Assembly (NCBI RefSeq): GCF_000527135.1
Contig: NZ_AZUP01000001.1
Coordinates: forward strand, 496,001-560,000
Length of the DNA stretch: 64,000 nt
Reading direction: 5' to 3'
Origin: Methyloversatilis discipulorum
Lineage (GTDB): Bacteria > Pseudomonadota > Gammaproteobacteria > Burkholderiales > Rhodocyclaceae
Part shown: positions 35,722-44,839 of the stretch, piece after piece
Layout of the letters: each line of letters opens with the position of its first letter
Numbering within the stretch: the first letter of the stretch is position 1
Program-made: the position numbers and the translations under genes
The notes under the pieces: generated by a model
What the model was told of the DNA's origin: nothing
Database searches by the model: none
The model's input: the letters and a program-made list of their open reading frames with translations, nothing else

Positions 35722-37257
35722 TCACGCGGTGGCGACAGGAATCTTCCCGATCTTCGCCTGCCATTCCTTCGGACCGGTTTCGTGCACCGAGGTGCCGCCG
35801 GAGTCAACGGCGACGGTGACCGGCATGTCGACCACGTCGAACTCGTAGATCGCTTCCATGCCGAGGTCCTCGAAGCCGACCACCTTCGCAGCCTTGATCG
35901 CTTTCGACACCAGGTAGGCGGCGCCGCCGACCGCCATCAGGTAGGCGCTCTTGTGCGTGCGGATGGCCTCGATTGCCGCCGGGCCGCGCTCCGACTTGCC
36001 CACCATCGAAATGAGGCCGGTCTGCGCCAGCATCATCTCGGTGAACTTGTCCATGCGGGTGGCCGTGGTCGGACCGGCCGGGCCGACCACTTCGTCGCGC
36101 ACCGGATCGACCGGGCCGACGTAGTAGATGACGCGGTTGGTGAAATCGACCGGCAGCTTTTCGCCGCGGGCCAGCATGTCGGCGATGCGCTTGTGCGCGG
36201 CGTCGCGGCCGGTCAGCATCCTGCCGTTCAGCAGCAGGGTCTGGCCCGGCTTCCACGAGGCGACCTCTTCCGGCGTGAGCGTGTTCAGGTCGACCCGCTT
36301 CGAGGTTTTGGTGTCGGCCTGCCAGGTCACCGCCGGCCAGTCTTCGAGGCGCGGCGGTTCGAGCTTCGCCGGGCCGGAGCCGTCGAGGTGGAAATGCACG
36401 TGGCGGGTCGCCGCGCAGTTCGGAATCATCGCCACCGGCAGCGAGGCGGCGTGCGTCGGGTAGTCGAGAATCTTCACGTCGAGCACGGTGGAGAGGCCGC
36501 CCAGGCCCTGTGCGCCGATACCCAGCGCGTTCACCTTCTCCATCAGCTCCAGCCGCAGTTCCTCGATGCGCGTGAGCTTTTCGCCACGCGCCGCCTTGTC
36601 GGCGACGATCTGGATGTTCACCGGCTCCATCAGCGATTCCTTGGCCAGCAGCATGGCCTTTTCCGGCGTGCCGCCGATGCCGATGCCCAGCATGCCCGGC
36701 GGGCACCAGCCGGCACCCATGGTCGGCACCGTCTTCAGCACCCAGTCCACGATGGAATCGGACGGGTTCAGCATGACCATCTTGGACTTGTTCTCCGAGC
36801 CGCCGCCCTTGGCCGCGCAGATTACTTCGACGTGGTCACCCGGCACGATTTCGTAGTGGATGACCGCCGGCGTGTTGTCCTTCGAGTTCTTGCGGGCGCC
36901 GGCCGGGTCGAGCAGCACCGAGGCGCGCAGCGTGTTGTCCGGGTGCATGTAGGCGCGGCGCACGCCTTCATTGACCATGTCGGTCACGCTCATCGACGCA
37001 TCCCAGCGTACATTCATGCCCACCTTCAGAAAGACCACGGCGATCCCCGTGTCCTGGCAGATCGGGCGCTTGCCCTCGGCGCACATGCGCGAGTTGGTCA
37101 GGATCTGCGCGATCGCGTCCCGTGCCGCCGGCGACTGTTCCCGCTCGTAGGCCGCACCCAGTGCCTGGATGAAGTCGAGCGGGTGATAACAGGAAATGAA
37201 CTGGAAGGCGTCGGCGATGGACTGGATGAAGTCGTCCTGGCGGATGGGTTGGCTCAT
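35722..37257 (-). CDS. Class I (iron-sulfur) fumarate hydratase
   Basis: 511 aa, a FumA/FumB-type single-chain enzyme with the alpha part (CQDTGIAVVFLKVGM; GGGSENKSKM) and the beta part (GRDAAHKRIADML; GPTTATRMDKF) fused. Cysteines at RPICQD, GWCPPGM and IPNCAATRH would hold the 4Fe-4S cluster. It hydrates fumarate to malate in the TCA cycle. It follows the UPF0114 gene by 52 bp, with a GC hairpin (GGGCCGC/GGCGGCCC type) in the gap. Confidence 0.93.
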   Translation of the reverse strand: MSQPIRQDDFIQSIADAFQFISCYHPLDFIQALGAAYEREQSPAARDAIAQILTNSRMCAEGKRPICQDTGIAVVFLKVGMNVRWDASMSVTDMVNEGVRRAYMHPDNTLRASVLLDPAGARKNSKDNTPAVIHYEIVPGDHVEVICAAKGGGSENKSKMVMLNPSDSIVDWVLKTVPTMGAGWCPPGMLGIGIGGTPEKAMLLAKESLMEPVNIQIVADKAARGEKLTRIEELRLELMEKVNALGIGAQGLGGLSTVLDVKILDYPTHAASLPVAMIPNCAATRHVHFHLDGSGPAKLEPPRLEDWPAVTWQADTKTSKRVDLNTLTPEEVASWKPGQTLLLNGRMLTGRDAAHKRIADMLARGEKLPVDFTNRVIYYVGPVDPVRDEVVGPAGPTTATRMDKFTEMMLAQTGLISMVGKSERGPAAIEAIRTHKSAYLMAVGGAAYLVSKAIKAAKVVGFEDLGMEAIYEFDVVDMPVTVAVDSGGTSVHETGPKEWQAKIGKIPVATA

Positions 37258-37309
37258 GGGAAGGTCCTCGGGTATTGAAGAGGGCCGCTCGTGGCGGCCC
37301 GGGCTGCGC

Positions 37310-37834
37310 TCAGTGGTGCGCCTTGTTGAGCACCAGCGTCTGCGTCATCAGCTTGTCGGTGTAGGCCATGGCCATGGCCGACACGACGAACACCATGTGG
37401 ATCACCACCTGCCACAGCACGACGCGGTCGTCGAGCTGGCCGGCGTTGATGAAGGTTTTCAGCAGGTGGATGGCCGAAATGCCGATCAGGGCGGTGGCCA
37501 GCTTCACCTTCAGCACGCCGGCGTTGACGTGCGACAGCCACTCGGGCTGGTCCGGGTGGTCTTCCAGGTTCAGCCGCGACACGAAGGTTTCGTAGCCACC
37601 GACGATGACCATGATGAGCAGGTTGGCAATCATCACCACGTCGATCAGGCCCAGAACGATGAGCATGATGTCGGTTTCGGTCAGGTTGCCGATCTTGTGG
37701 ATCAGGTGCGACAGCTCGACCATGAACAGATAGACGTACACCGCCTGGGCGACGATCAGTCCGAAGTAGAGCGGGGCCTGCAGCCAGCGACTGGCAAAGA
37801 TGAGGCTTTTTAGAACACGTCCAAGATTAGTCAT
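37310..37834 (-). CDS. UPF0114 (TIGR00645) inner-membrane protein, YqhA-like
   Basis: 174 aa with three or four membrane segments. The signature [20 protein letters not shown] (21-40) and [18 protein letters not shown] match UPF0114. The role of the family is unknown. The ATG at 37834 has no clear ribosome site and a TATATTC box lies only 11 bases before, so a very short leader is possible. It is divergent from acs. Confidence 0.85.
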   Translation of the reverse strand: MTNLGRVLKSLIFASRWLQAPLYFGLIVAQAVYVYLFMVELSHLIHKIGNLTETDIMLIVLGLIDVVMIANLLIMVIVGGYETFVSRLNLEDHPDQPEWLSHVNAGVLKVKLATALIGISAIHLLKTFINAGQLDDRVVLWQVVIHMVFVVSAMAMAYTDKLMTQTLVLNKAHH

Positions 37835-38052
37835 GCGCAGTCGAATATAAGACAAAAGACGGCGCCGATATTACCATCCGGTTCTTGCAGCTTCGGTCCG
37901 CGAGCGTAAGCGGTCTGTAAGCCGCAAAGGCTGTAATCGATGGAAGAAAAACGAGCGCGAAGTTCTGCGCCTGTCGGCGGCCCACAAGGCCGTACGTTGC
38001 ACGGCGGTTTCCATCCGCCTGCTTGCAGATTTGAGATGACGGAGGAGGTTGT

Positions 38053-40023
38053 ATGTCTGAAGCTACGGAAGTTCGCGTGTACCAGCCCTCGCAAGACATG
38101 GTGAGCAATGCCGCCGTGTCCGGCATGGATGCCTACAAGGCTCTGTGCGCCGAGGCGGAACGCGACTATGAGGGGTACTGGGCTCGTCTGGCTCGCGAGC
38201 ATGTGACCTGGCAGACGCCGTTCACGCGTACCCTGAATGAAGACAATCGCCCGTTCTTCAAGTGGTTCGAAGACGGCAAGCTGAACGTGTCCTACAACTG
38301 CCTGGACCGCAATATCGAAGCGGGTCTGGGCGACAAGACCGCGATCATCTTCGAAGCGGACGACGGCACCGTCACCCGCGTCAGCTACAGCGACCTGCTG
38401 GTGCGCGTCAGCCGCCTGGCCAACGCGCTGCGTTCGAAGGGCGTCAAGAAGGGTGACCGCGTCGTCATCTACCTGCCGATGTCGATCGAAGGCATCGTCG
38501 CGATGCAGGCCTGCGCCCGCATCGGCGCCACCCACTCGGTGGTGTTCGGCGGCTTCTCCGCCCAGTCGCTGCGCGACCGCATCAGCGACGCCGGCGCGGT
38601 CATGCTGATTACCGCCGACGAACAGTGCCGCGGCGGCAAGAACATCCCGCTCAAGCCCATCGTCGACGAAGCCTTCGGCATGGGCGGCTGCGAATCGTGC
38701 AAGACGGTCATCGTCTACAAGCGCACCGGCGGCGCCTGCAACATGGTTGCCGGCCGCGACGTGTGGCTGCACGAGGCGCTCGAAGGCCAGGCCGACACCT
38801 GCGAACCGGAATGGGTCGAGGCGGAACACCCGCTGTTCCTGCTCTACACCTCGGGTTCGACCGGCAAGCCGAAGGGCGTCCAGCACTCGTCCGGCGGCTA
38901 CCTGCTGCACGCTATCCTGACGATGAAGTGGACCTTCGACATCAAGCCCTCCGATGTCTTCTGGTGTACCGCCGACATCGGCTGGGTCACCGGCCACACC
39001 TACATCACCTACGGCCCGCTGGCCTGCGGTTCGACCGAAATCGTGTTCGAAGGCGTGCCGACCTACCCGGACGCCGGCCGCTTCTGGAAGATGATCCAGG
39101 ACCACAAGGTGACCGTGTTCTACACCGCGCCGACCGCCATCCGCTCGCTGATCAAGGCGGCCGATGCGAACGACGCCGTGCACCCGAAGAGCTACGACCT
39201 GTCGTCGCTGCGCATCCTCGGTTCGGTCGGCGAGCCGATCAATCCGGCGGCCTGGGAGTGGTACTACCAGAACGTCGGCGGCAGCCGTTGCCCCATCGTC
39301 GATACCTTCTGGCAGACCGAAACCGGCGGCCACATGATCACGCCGCTGCCGGGCGCCACGCCGATGGTGCCGGGTTCGTGCACGCTGCCCTTCCCGGGCA
39401 TCCAGGCCGCCATCGTCGACGAAACCGGCAATGACGTACCTTGGGGCCAGGGCGGCATCCTGGTGGTCAAGAAGCCGTGGCCGTCGATGATCCGCACCAT
39501 CTACGGTGATCCGGACCGCTTCGTGAAGAGCTACTACCCGGCCGACTTCCAGGGTCGTTACTACCTGGCGGGCGACGGCGCGATCCGCGACGCGAAGACC
39601 GGCTACTTCACCATCACCGGCCGTATCGACGACGTGCTGAACGTGTCGGGTCACCGCATGGGCACGATGGAGATCGAGTCGGCGCTGGTGGCGCACCCGC
39701 TGGTGGCCGAAGCTGCCGTGGTGGGTCGTCCGGACGATCTGACCGGCGAAGCCATCTGCGCCTTCGTCGTGCTGAAGCGTTCGCGTCCGACCGGCGACGA
39801 AGCCAAGCAGATCGCCAACGAGCTGCGCAACTGGGTGGGCAAGGAGATCGGTCCGATCGCCAAGCCGAAGGATCTGCGTTTCGGTGACAACCTGCCGAAG
39901 ACCCGCTCGGGCAAGATCATGCGCCGCCTGCTGCGCTCGATCGCCAAGGGCGAGCAGATCACGCAGGACACCTCGACGCTGGAAAATCCGGCCATCCTCG
40001 ATCAGCTGGCGCAAACCCTCTGA
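38053..40023 (+). CDS. acs: Acetyl-CoA synthetase
   Basis: 656 aa, standard length. AMP-binding motif [32 protein letters not shown] and the C-terminal catalytic Lys621 (RSGKIMRR), which is also the usual acetylation site. It activates acetate to acetyl-CoA using ATP. GGAGGAGG precedes the ATG. It starts the acetate module: acs, a CBS/DUF294 protein, and the two-part symporter. Confidence 0.96.
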   Translation: MSEATEVRVYQPSQDMVSNAAVSGMDAYKALCAEAERDYEGYWARLAREHVTWQTPFTRTLNEDNRPFFKWFEDGKLNVSYNCLDRNIEAGLGDKTAIIFEADDGTVTRVSYSDLLVRVSRLANALRSKGVKKGDRVVIYLPMSIEGIVAMQACARIGATHSVVFGGFSAQSLRDRISDAGAVMLITADEQCRGGKNIPLKPIVDEAFGMGGCESCKTVIVYKRTGGACNMVAGRDVWLHEALEGQADTCEPEWVEAEHPLFLLYTSGSTGKPKGVQHSSGGYLLHAILTMKWTFDIKPSDVFWCTADIGWVTGHTYITYGPLACGSTEIVFEGVPTYPDAGRFWKMIQDHKVTVFYTAPTAIRSLIKAADANDAVHPKSYDLSSLRILGSVGEPINPAAWEWYYQNVGGSRCPIVDTFWQTETGGHMITPLPGATPMVPGSCTLPFPGIQAAIVDETGNDVPWGQGGILVVKKPWPSMIRTIYGDPDRFVKSYYPADFQGRYYLAGDGAIRDAKTGYFTITGRIDDVLNVSGHRMGTMEIESALVAHPLVAEAAVVGRPDDLTGEAICAFVVLKRSRPTGDEAKQIANELRNWVGKEIGPIAKPKDLRFGDNLPKTRSGKIMRRLLRSIAKGEQITQDTSTLENPAILDQLAQTL

Positions 40024-40030
40024 TCGGGGC

Positions 40031-40055
40031 CCGCGGCGCGTCTCCTGCGCCGCGG
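40031..40055 (+). terminator. GC hairpin after acs
   Basis: CCGCGGCGC, loop GTCTCCT, GCGCCGCGG: a perfect 9-bp stem just after the acs stop, without a T-run. It may partly uncouple acs from the next gene or protect the acs message. Confidence 0.45.
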
Positions 40056-40080
40056 CTCTGCCTGTTCCGGTGGGGTGTCG

Positions 40081-41565
40081 ATGAGTGCCGCTGACACCAC
40101 ACCGACCTCCGGCCCGCCGCTCGGCGGGCCGGATCTCCACCTTCCCCTGCATCGCCTGATCCGTCGCGCAGCCGTCTGCGTGCCTGCGGATGCGTCGTTG
40201 CGCGAAGCGTTGACGCGCATGAACGACGAGCGTGTCGGTTCGGTACTGGTGACCGAGGCGGGGCGTGCGGTCGGCATCCTGACGCTGCCCGATCTGCCGG
40301 GGCGCGTGCTACTGCCCGGCCTGTCGCTCGACACCCCGGTAGCGCGAGTAATGAGCAGCCCACTGCATGTGCTCGACGCCGATTGCAGCGGCGAAGACGC
40401 GGCGCGACTGATGGCTCGCCACGACGTGCGCCACATCGCGGTGACCGATCACGACCAGCGCGTGCTCGGCGTGATTGCGCAGAACGATCTGTACGCGCGG
40501 CTGCGCAGCGACATCCGCTCGCTCGCCGGTCGCATCCACGCGGCGGGCGATATCGACGCGCTGGAAGACGCCGCGCGCGCGGTGCGTCGTTTCGGCCTGG
40601 CCGAGTTGAGCGACGGCTGTTCGGCCGAGGCGCTGACGCTGCACCTGTCTGCGCTGAACGACGCGTTGACCGCACGCGCCATCGATCTGGTGCGCGCCGC
40701 GCACCCGGACGGCGCGGTGTTCGACCGCGTGCGCTGGTGCTGGCTGGCCTTCGGTTCGGAAGGGCGGATGGAACAGACCTTCTGCACCGATCAGGACAAC
40801 GGACTGGTGTTCGAGACGCCGCCCGGTGTTGCCGCGGACGATGTGCGACCGGCACTGCTGCGTGTCGCCGGTGACATCAACCGTGCGCTCGCACGGCTCG
40901 GCTTTCCGCTGTGCGAGGGTGGCGTGATGGCCGGTCAGCCCCGCTGTTGCCTGTCGCTCGACGAATGGCGCCAGGCCTTCGTCGACTGGATCGCCGAACC
41001 GCAGCCCGAGGCGCTGCTCGCGGCCAACATCTTCTTCGATCTGCGGTCGCTGCACGGTGATGCCGCACTGGCCGACGCGCTGCTGACGGAGCAGGTGGTC
41101 CAGGCGGCTGCCGGCACCCGCTTCCTGCGTCTGATGGCACAGAACGCGATGCGCGCACGCGTGCCGCTGGGCCTGCTGGGGCGCTTCCGCGTCGACGACG
41201 CGCGCGATGCGCCGCACACACTGGATCTGAAGGCGGGGGGCGCACGCATCTTTGCCGACTGCGCGCGGCTGCTGGCCCTGCGCGACGGCGTCGCAGCGCG
41301 CTCGACCAGTGCGCGGCTGCGGGCGCTGGCGCGGCAGGGCGGGCTGGCCGGCGACGATGTCGAGGCGATGATCCGCGCCTTTTTCTTCATCCAGCAACTG
41401 CGGCTGCTGCACCAGGGCGAGAGCGCGTCAGCCGGTGCGCATCCGGCGGCAAACCGCGTCGACCCGCGTGCGCTGAATGCGCTCGACCGGGCCGTGCTGA
41501 AGCAGGCGCTGGTCCAGGCGCAGCGTCTGCTCGACCGCGTCCGTGTCGACTGGCAGCTACCCTGA
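40081..41565 (+). CDS. CBS-domain/DUF294 nucleotidyltransferase-like signalling protein
   Basis: 494 aa. A CBS pair occupies about 25-150 (RVGSVLVTEAGRAVGILTLP; RHIAVTDHDQRVLGVIAQND). Then a DUF294 nucleotidyltransferase-like domain has FGSEGRMEQTFCTDQDNGLV, with a G-S-x-G-R-x-E and D-x-D pattern, and a C-terminal DUF294_C helical domain follows. These proteins are commonly found beside acetate-type symporters, where they are thought to sense nucleotides through CBS and control uptake. It follows acs by 57 bp and has a GGTGGGG site. Confidence 0.87.
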   Translation: MSAADTTPTSGPPLGGPDLHLPLHRLIRRAAVCVPADASLREALTRMNDERVGSVLVTEAGRAVGILTLPDLPGRVLLPGLSLDTPVARVMSSPLHVLDADCSGEDAARLMARHDVRHIAVTDHDQRVLGVIAQNDLYARLRSDIRSLAGRIHAAGDIDALEDAARAVRRFGLAELSDGCSAEALTLHLSALNDALTARAIDLVRAAHPDGAVFDRVRWCWLAFGSEGRMEQTFCTDQDNGLVFETPPGVAADDVRPALLRVAGDINRALARLGFPLCEGGVMAGQPRCCLSLDEWRQAFVDWIAEPQPEALLAANIFFDLRSLHGDAALADALLTEQVVQAAAGTRFLRLMAQNAMRARVPLGLLGRFRVDDARDAPHTLDLKAGGARIFADCARLLALRDGVAARSTSARLRALARQGGLAGDDVEAMIRAFFFIQQLRLLHQGESASAGAHPAANRVDPRALNALDRAVLKQALVQAQRLLDRVRVDWQLP

Positions 41566-41737
41566 ATGCATGCTGCACCGCCATATCGAGCCGATGTAAG
41601 CGGGCAGTAAGATTGGACTGCATGATGTGCGTCACGTCATCGGTATTCGTGTCGCGGCAATACGCCGGCGCATCTGCATGACGACAACAAGGCGTTGCGA
41701 CGACTTCGCCGACACGAGGCCACAGGAGGAGACCTGT

Positions 41738-41998
41738 ATGCAGTTGTCAGAACGGCACCGCGAATACTGGCGCCGGAATCTTCGCATCACCGCCGTTCTG
41801 CTGGCGATCTGGTTCCTGGTCACCTTCGTGCCGGTCTATTTCGCGCGTTCGCTGAACGAAATCACCTTCCTCGGCTGGCCGCTCGCCTTCTACATGGGGG
41901 CGCAGGGCGCGCTCATCGTCTATGTGATCATCATCGGCTACTACGCGCGCGTGATGAACCGGCTCGATCGTGAGTACGGCGTGAGCGAGGACCGCTGA
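41738..41998 (+). CDS. DUF4212 small subunit of sodium/solute symporter
   Basis: 86 aa. Two membrane segments (about 17-38 and 51-72) surround YFARSLNEITFLGWPLAFYM, the family core. It pairs with the large symporter subunit that starts 2 bp after its stop. AGGAGGA precedes the ATG at 41738. The subunit is needed for this VC_2705-type class of acetate/solute transporters. Confidence 0.9.
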   Translation: MQLSERHREYWRRNLRITAVLLAIWFLVTFVPVYFARSLNEITFLGWPLAFYMGAQGALIVYVIIIGYYARVMNRLDREYGVSEDR

Positions 41999-42000
41999 CC

Positions 42001-44070
42001 ATGCCGCATTCGCAGGCCACCTTCAATCAGCAGCTGAAGAAGATGTACAGCTGGTACGCCGGCGGCTTCTTCCTGTTCGTCGCCTTCCTGGCGGTTGCCG
42101 AACAGCTGGGCATGTCGTCGCAGTGGATCGGCTACATCTTCATGTTCTCGACCATCGCGCTGTACGCCGGCATTGGCGTCATGAGCCGCACCGCCGACGT
42201 CGCCGAGTACTACGTCGCCGGCCGCCGGGTGCCGGCGCTGTTCAACGGCATGGCGACCGGCGCCGACTGGATGTCCGCCGCCTCCTTCATCGGCATGGCG
42301 GGCACGCTGTATTTCAGCGGCTACCAGGGCCTCGCCTTCGTGATGGGCTGGACCGGCGGCTACTGTCTGGTGGCGCTCTTCCTCGCGCCCTATCTGCGCA
42401 AGTTCGGTGAATTCACGATTCCCGATTTCCTCGGCGCCCGCTACGGCGGCAATCTGGCCCGCCTGATCGGCGTCGTCGCCGCCATCCTCGCGTCCTTCAC
42501 CTACGTCGTCGCGCAGATCTACGGTGTCGGGCTGATCACCAGCCGCTTCGTCGGCCTGGAATTCGAGGTCGGCGTGTTCGTCGGTCTGGCCGGCATCCTG
42601 GTGTGCTCCTTCCTTGGCGGCATGCGCGCGGTGACCTGGACCCAGGTCGCGCAGTACATCATCCTCATCGTCGCCTACCTGATTCCGGTGGTCATCCTGT
42701 CGACCAAGGTGACCGGCGTGCCGGTGCCGCAGGCGATGTACGGCCAGGTGCTGCAGAAACTCACGGTCAAGGAGACCGAACTGTTCGCAGCGCCCAAGGA
42801 GGTCGAGGTCAATGCGCTGTACAAGGCCAGGGCCGATGACTTCGACAGGAAGATCCAGGGCCTGCCCGGCTCGCTCGACGCCGAGCGCGCGCAGCTGACC
42901 GCGAAACTCGACCAGCTGAAGTCGGCCAACGCGCCGGCCAAGCAGATCTCCGCCGCCGAAATGGCCCTGCGCAACATTCCGAAGACGGAAACCGAAGCGC
43001 GCCGCAAGTGGGGCGAGGCGCGCAAGCTGGCCGAAGCAAAGGCGAAGCCGCCGCTTGCGCATACCGAAGCGCACGCCGGCAAGGATCAGGCGGACTCGGA
43101 CAGCAAGCGCCTGAACTTCATCGCGCTGGTGATCTGCCTGATGATAGGCACCGCCTCGCTGCCGCACATCCTGATGCGCTACTACACGACGCCCAGCGTC
43201 AAGGAAGCGCGCGAATCGGTGTTCTGGTCGCTGTTCTTCATCTTCCTGCTCTATTTCACGGCGCCTGCTTACGCGGTGTTCGCGAAGTGGGAGGTGTACA
43301 ACAACCTCGTCGGTTCGACCATTTCCACGCTGCCGGGCTGGGTCGCTTCGTGGGGCAAGGTCGGGCTGGTGAAGATAGACGACATCAACGCCGACGGCAT
43401 CCTGCAACTGGCCGAACTGACGCTGAACACCGACGTGATCGTGCTGGCGACACCGGAAATCGCCGGCCTGCCCTATGTGATTTCCGGACTGGTTGCCGCC
43501 GGCGGCCTGGCGGCAGCGCTGTCCACGGCCGACGGCCTGCTGCTGACCATCGCCAACGCGATGTCGCACGACGTCTATTACAAGGTGATCGACCCGAACG
43601 CCTCGACCCAGCGCCGGCTGGTCATTTCGAAGACGCTGCTGCTGGTGGTGGCGCTGATCGCCGCCTACACTGCATCGTTGAAGCCGGACAACATCCTGTT
43701 CATGGTCGGCCTGGCGTTCTCGATTGCCGCCTCCGCCTTCTTCCCGGCGCTGGTGTGCGGCGTATTCTGGAAGCGGGCAAACATGGCAGGTGCCGTCGCC
43801 GGCATGGTAGCCGGGCTCGGCATGTGCCTTTACTACGCGGCCATCACCCATCCCTTCTTCGGCGGCGACATCAGCAACGCCTGGTTCGGCATCGAATCGA
43901 TTTCAAGCGGCTTCTTCGGCATTCCGACCGGCTTTGTCGTGCTCATCGTCGTCAGCCTGCTGACCCCTGCACCTGACGCCGAAACGCAGGATCTGGTCGA
44001 ACATGTCCGTTACCCCAATCTCGGCACTTCGGCGCGCAGCGCGCCGACCGGCGGAGGTGTAGATCACTGA
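42001..44070 (+). CDS. VC_2705-type sodium:solute symporter, large subunit
   Basis: 689 aa with about 13 membrane segments of the SSS fold (ADVAEYYVAGRRVPALFNGM; GADWMSAASFIGMAG; LSTADGLLLTIANAMSHDVY). A charged, helical soluble insert of about 130 residues (about 255-370, rich in Lys/Ala/Glu) breaks the membrane part; inserts of this sort are found in this subfamily and absent from ActP. It is likely to carry acetate or a similar small acid with sodium, given acs upstream. It starts 2 bp after the small-subunit gene and ends at a terminator. Confidence 0.9.
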   Translation: MPHSQATFNQQLKKMYSWYAGGFFLFVAFLAVAEQLGMSSQWIGYIFMFSTIALYAGIGVMSRTADVAEYYVAGRRVPALFNGMATGADWMSAASFIGMAGTLYFSGYQGLAFVMGWTGGYCLVALFLAPYLRKFGEFTIPDFLGARYGGNLARLIGVVAAILASFTYVVAQIYGVGLITSRFVGLEFEVGVFVGLAGILVCSFLGGMRAVTWTQVAQYIILIVAYLIPVVILSTKVTGVPVPQAMYGQVLQKLTVKETELFAAPKEVEVNALYKARADDFDRKIQGLPGSLDAERAQLTAKLDQLKSANAPAKQISAAEMALRNIPKTETEARRKWGEARKLAEAKAKPPLAHTEAHAGKDQADSDSKRLNFIALVICLMIGTASLPHILMRYYTTPSVKEARESVFWSLFFIFLLYFTAPAYAVFAKWEVYNNLVGSTISTLPGWVASWGKVGLVKIDDINADGILQLAELTLNTDVIVLATPEIAGLPYVISGLVAAGGLAAALSTADGLLLTIANAMSHDVYYKVIDPNASTQRRLVISKTLLLVVALIAAYTASLKPDNILFMVGLAFSIAASAFFPALVCGVFWKRANMAGAVAGMVAGLGMCLYYAAITHPFFGGDISNAWFGIESISSGFFGIPTGFVVLIVVSLLTPAPDAETQDLVEHVRYPNLGTSARSAPTGGGVDH

Positions 44071-44138
44071 AGGCACGACCCCGCCTATCCCTAGACCGAC
44101 CGCGCAACCCGCGCGAAAGCCGGCACCTGTAAGGCAAG

Positions 44139-44166
44139 AGGCCCGCCAAAAGCGGGCCTTCTGCTT
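44139..44166 (+). terminator. Rho-independent terminator of the symporter operon
   Basis: AGGCCCGC, loop CAAAA, GCGGGCCT followed by TCTGCTTT. It is 69 bp past the symporter stop. Confidence 0.85.
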
Positions 44167-44241
44167 TCCGGGCCACCGCATTTGCGGCGCGTCCGGGTGC
44201 GAACAAGCGGCAGGGTTTCTGATATAGTCTCGCGTCTTCGC

Positions 44242-44331
44242 GGAGAGGTGGATGAGTGGTTTAAGTCGCACGCCTGGAAAGCGTGTTTAGGTGAAAACCT
44301 AACGCGGGTTCGAATCCCGCCCTCTCCGCCA
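44242..44331 (+). tRNA. tRNA-Ser (anticodon GGA)
   Basis: 90-base class II tRNA. Acceptor GGAGAGG pairs with CCTCTCC, then discriminator G and encoded CCA. The anticodon GGA at 44276-44278 sits in the loop CTGGAAA; a long variable arm (GTTTAGGTGAAAACCTAAC) and GGTTCGAATCC T-loop are present. A TATAGT box at 44223-44228 lies 14 bases upstream. It reads UCC/UCU codons. Confidence 0.97.
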
Positions 44332-44351
44332 CTGAAAAGTCCTTTCGAATC

Positions 44352-44383
44352 AAGCGCCTGGTTATTCTTCCAGGCGCTTTTTT
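44352..44383 (+). terminator. Rho-independent terminator after tRNA-Ser
   Basis: AAGCGCCTGG, loop TTATTCTT, CCAGGCGCTT then a T-run; 20 bp after the tRNA. Confidence 0.92.
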
Positions 44384-44579
44384 CGTTTACGGTTTCCGGT
44401 TCCGGAGGCTTGCGTCGGGCGCCAGCGCCGCCTTGACCGGCCATGCGCGAATTCGCGCGCGCGTTTGCCCGGTCGTCGCCGACGCATCCCTTGCCATCGC
44501 AGATGCCGACGTCACCTGCTCAAGGTGGTGCTCACCGGTAATGCAGGTGTGTTTCCCGGGCGCGCCGCGAGGTGTCGGT

Positions 44580-44630
44580 CCACCATGACAGACGGTTTCT
44601 CATGGTGGTTGATATGACACGATCTGGTTT
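44580..44630. promoter_or_regulatory. Candidate enhancer site A (GGTGGTTG element with inverted repeat)
   Basis: CCACCATGA (44580-44588) and TCATGGTGG (44600-44608) form a 9-bp inverted repeat. GGTGGTTG begins at 44604, and a weaker TCTGGTTT stands 19 bases later, the same spacing seen in sites B and C. It lies about 175-225 bp upstream of the -24 element, the usual distance for an NtrC-class activator. Confidence 0.55.
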
Positions 44631-44804
44631 CAATCAGCCATCCGGCTGTGTACCTCGGGTGGTTTCTCCGCGGGTGACGTCGTCCTCGCGGTGCCTGTCG
44701 GCCGCGTCAGCGAGGTCTCGCCAACGTCATGTGGTGTCCGCGCGCTGCCGCCGCGGGTGACGGCGGCGCCGGTCGCCGTCGATCGCCGCACGCCGTGTGG
44801 TTCC

Positions 44805-44820
44805 GGGCGTGCTTCTTGCA
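44805..44820 (+). promoter_or_regulatory. sigma-54 promoter of the kinase/regulator operon
   Basis: GGGCGTGCTTCTTGCA: GG and GC are exactly 10 bases apart with a perfect TTGCA. It is 13/15 identical over the core to the promoter at 55207 (GGCATGCTTCCTGCA). The predicted start is near 44831, leaving a leader of only about 9 bases before the kinase ATG. Confidence 0.65.
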
Positions 44821-44839
44821 CTGTCTTCGCCGACCAACC

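Larger units (their letters stand above)
44384..44839. other. 456-bp regulatory region before the kinase/regulator operon
   Basis: No gene is supported. It holds the inverted repeat and GGTGGTTG element at 44580-44630 and a sigma-54 promoter at 44805-44820, both listed separately. Other GGTGG-type words (44525, 44660) are scattered in it. Confidence 0.6.

Noticed and set aside
35782..37278. 498-codon plus-strand frame over the fumarase gene
   Set aside because: Shadow of a conserved enzyme on the opposite strand; no ribosome site or recognisable domain.
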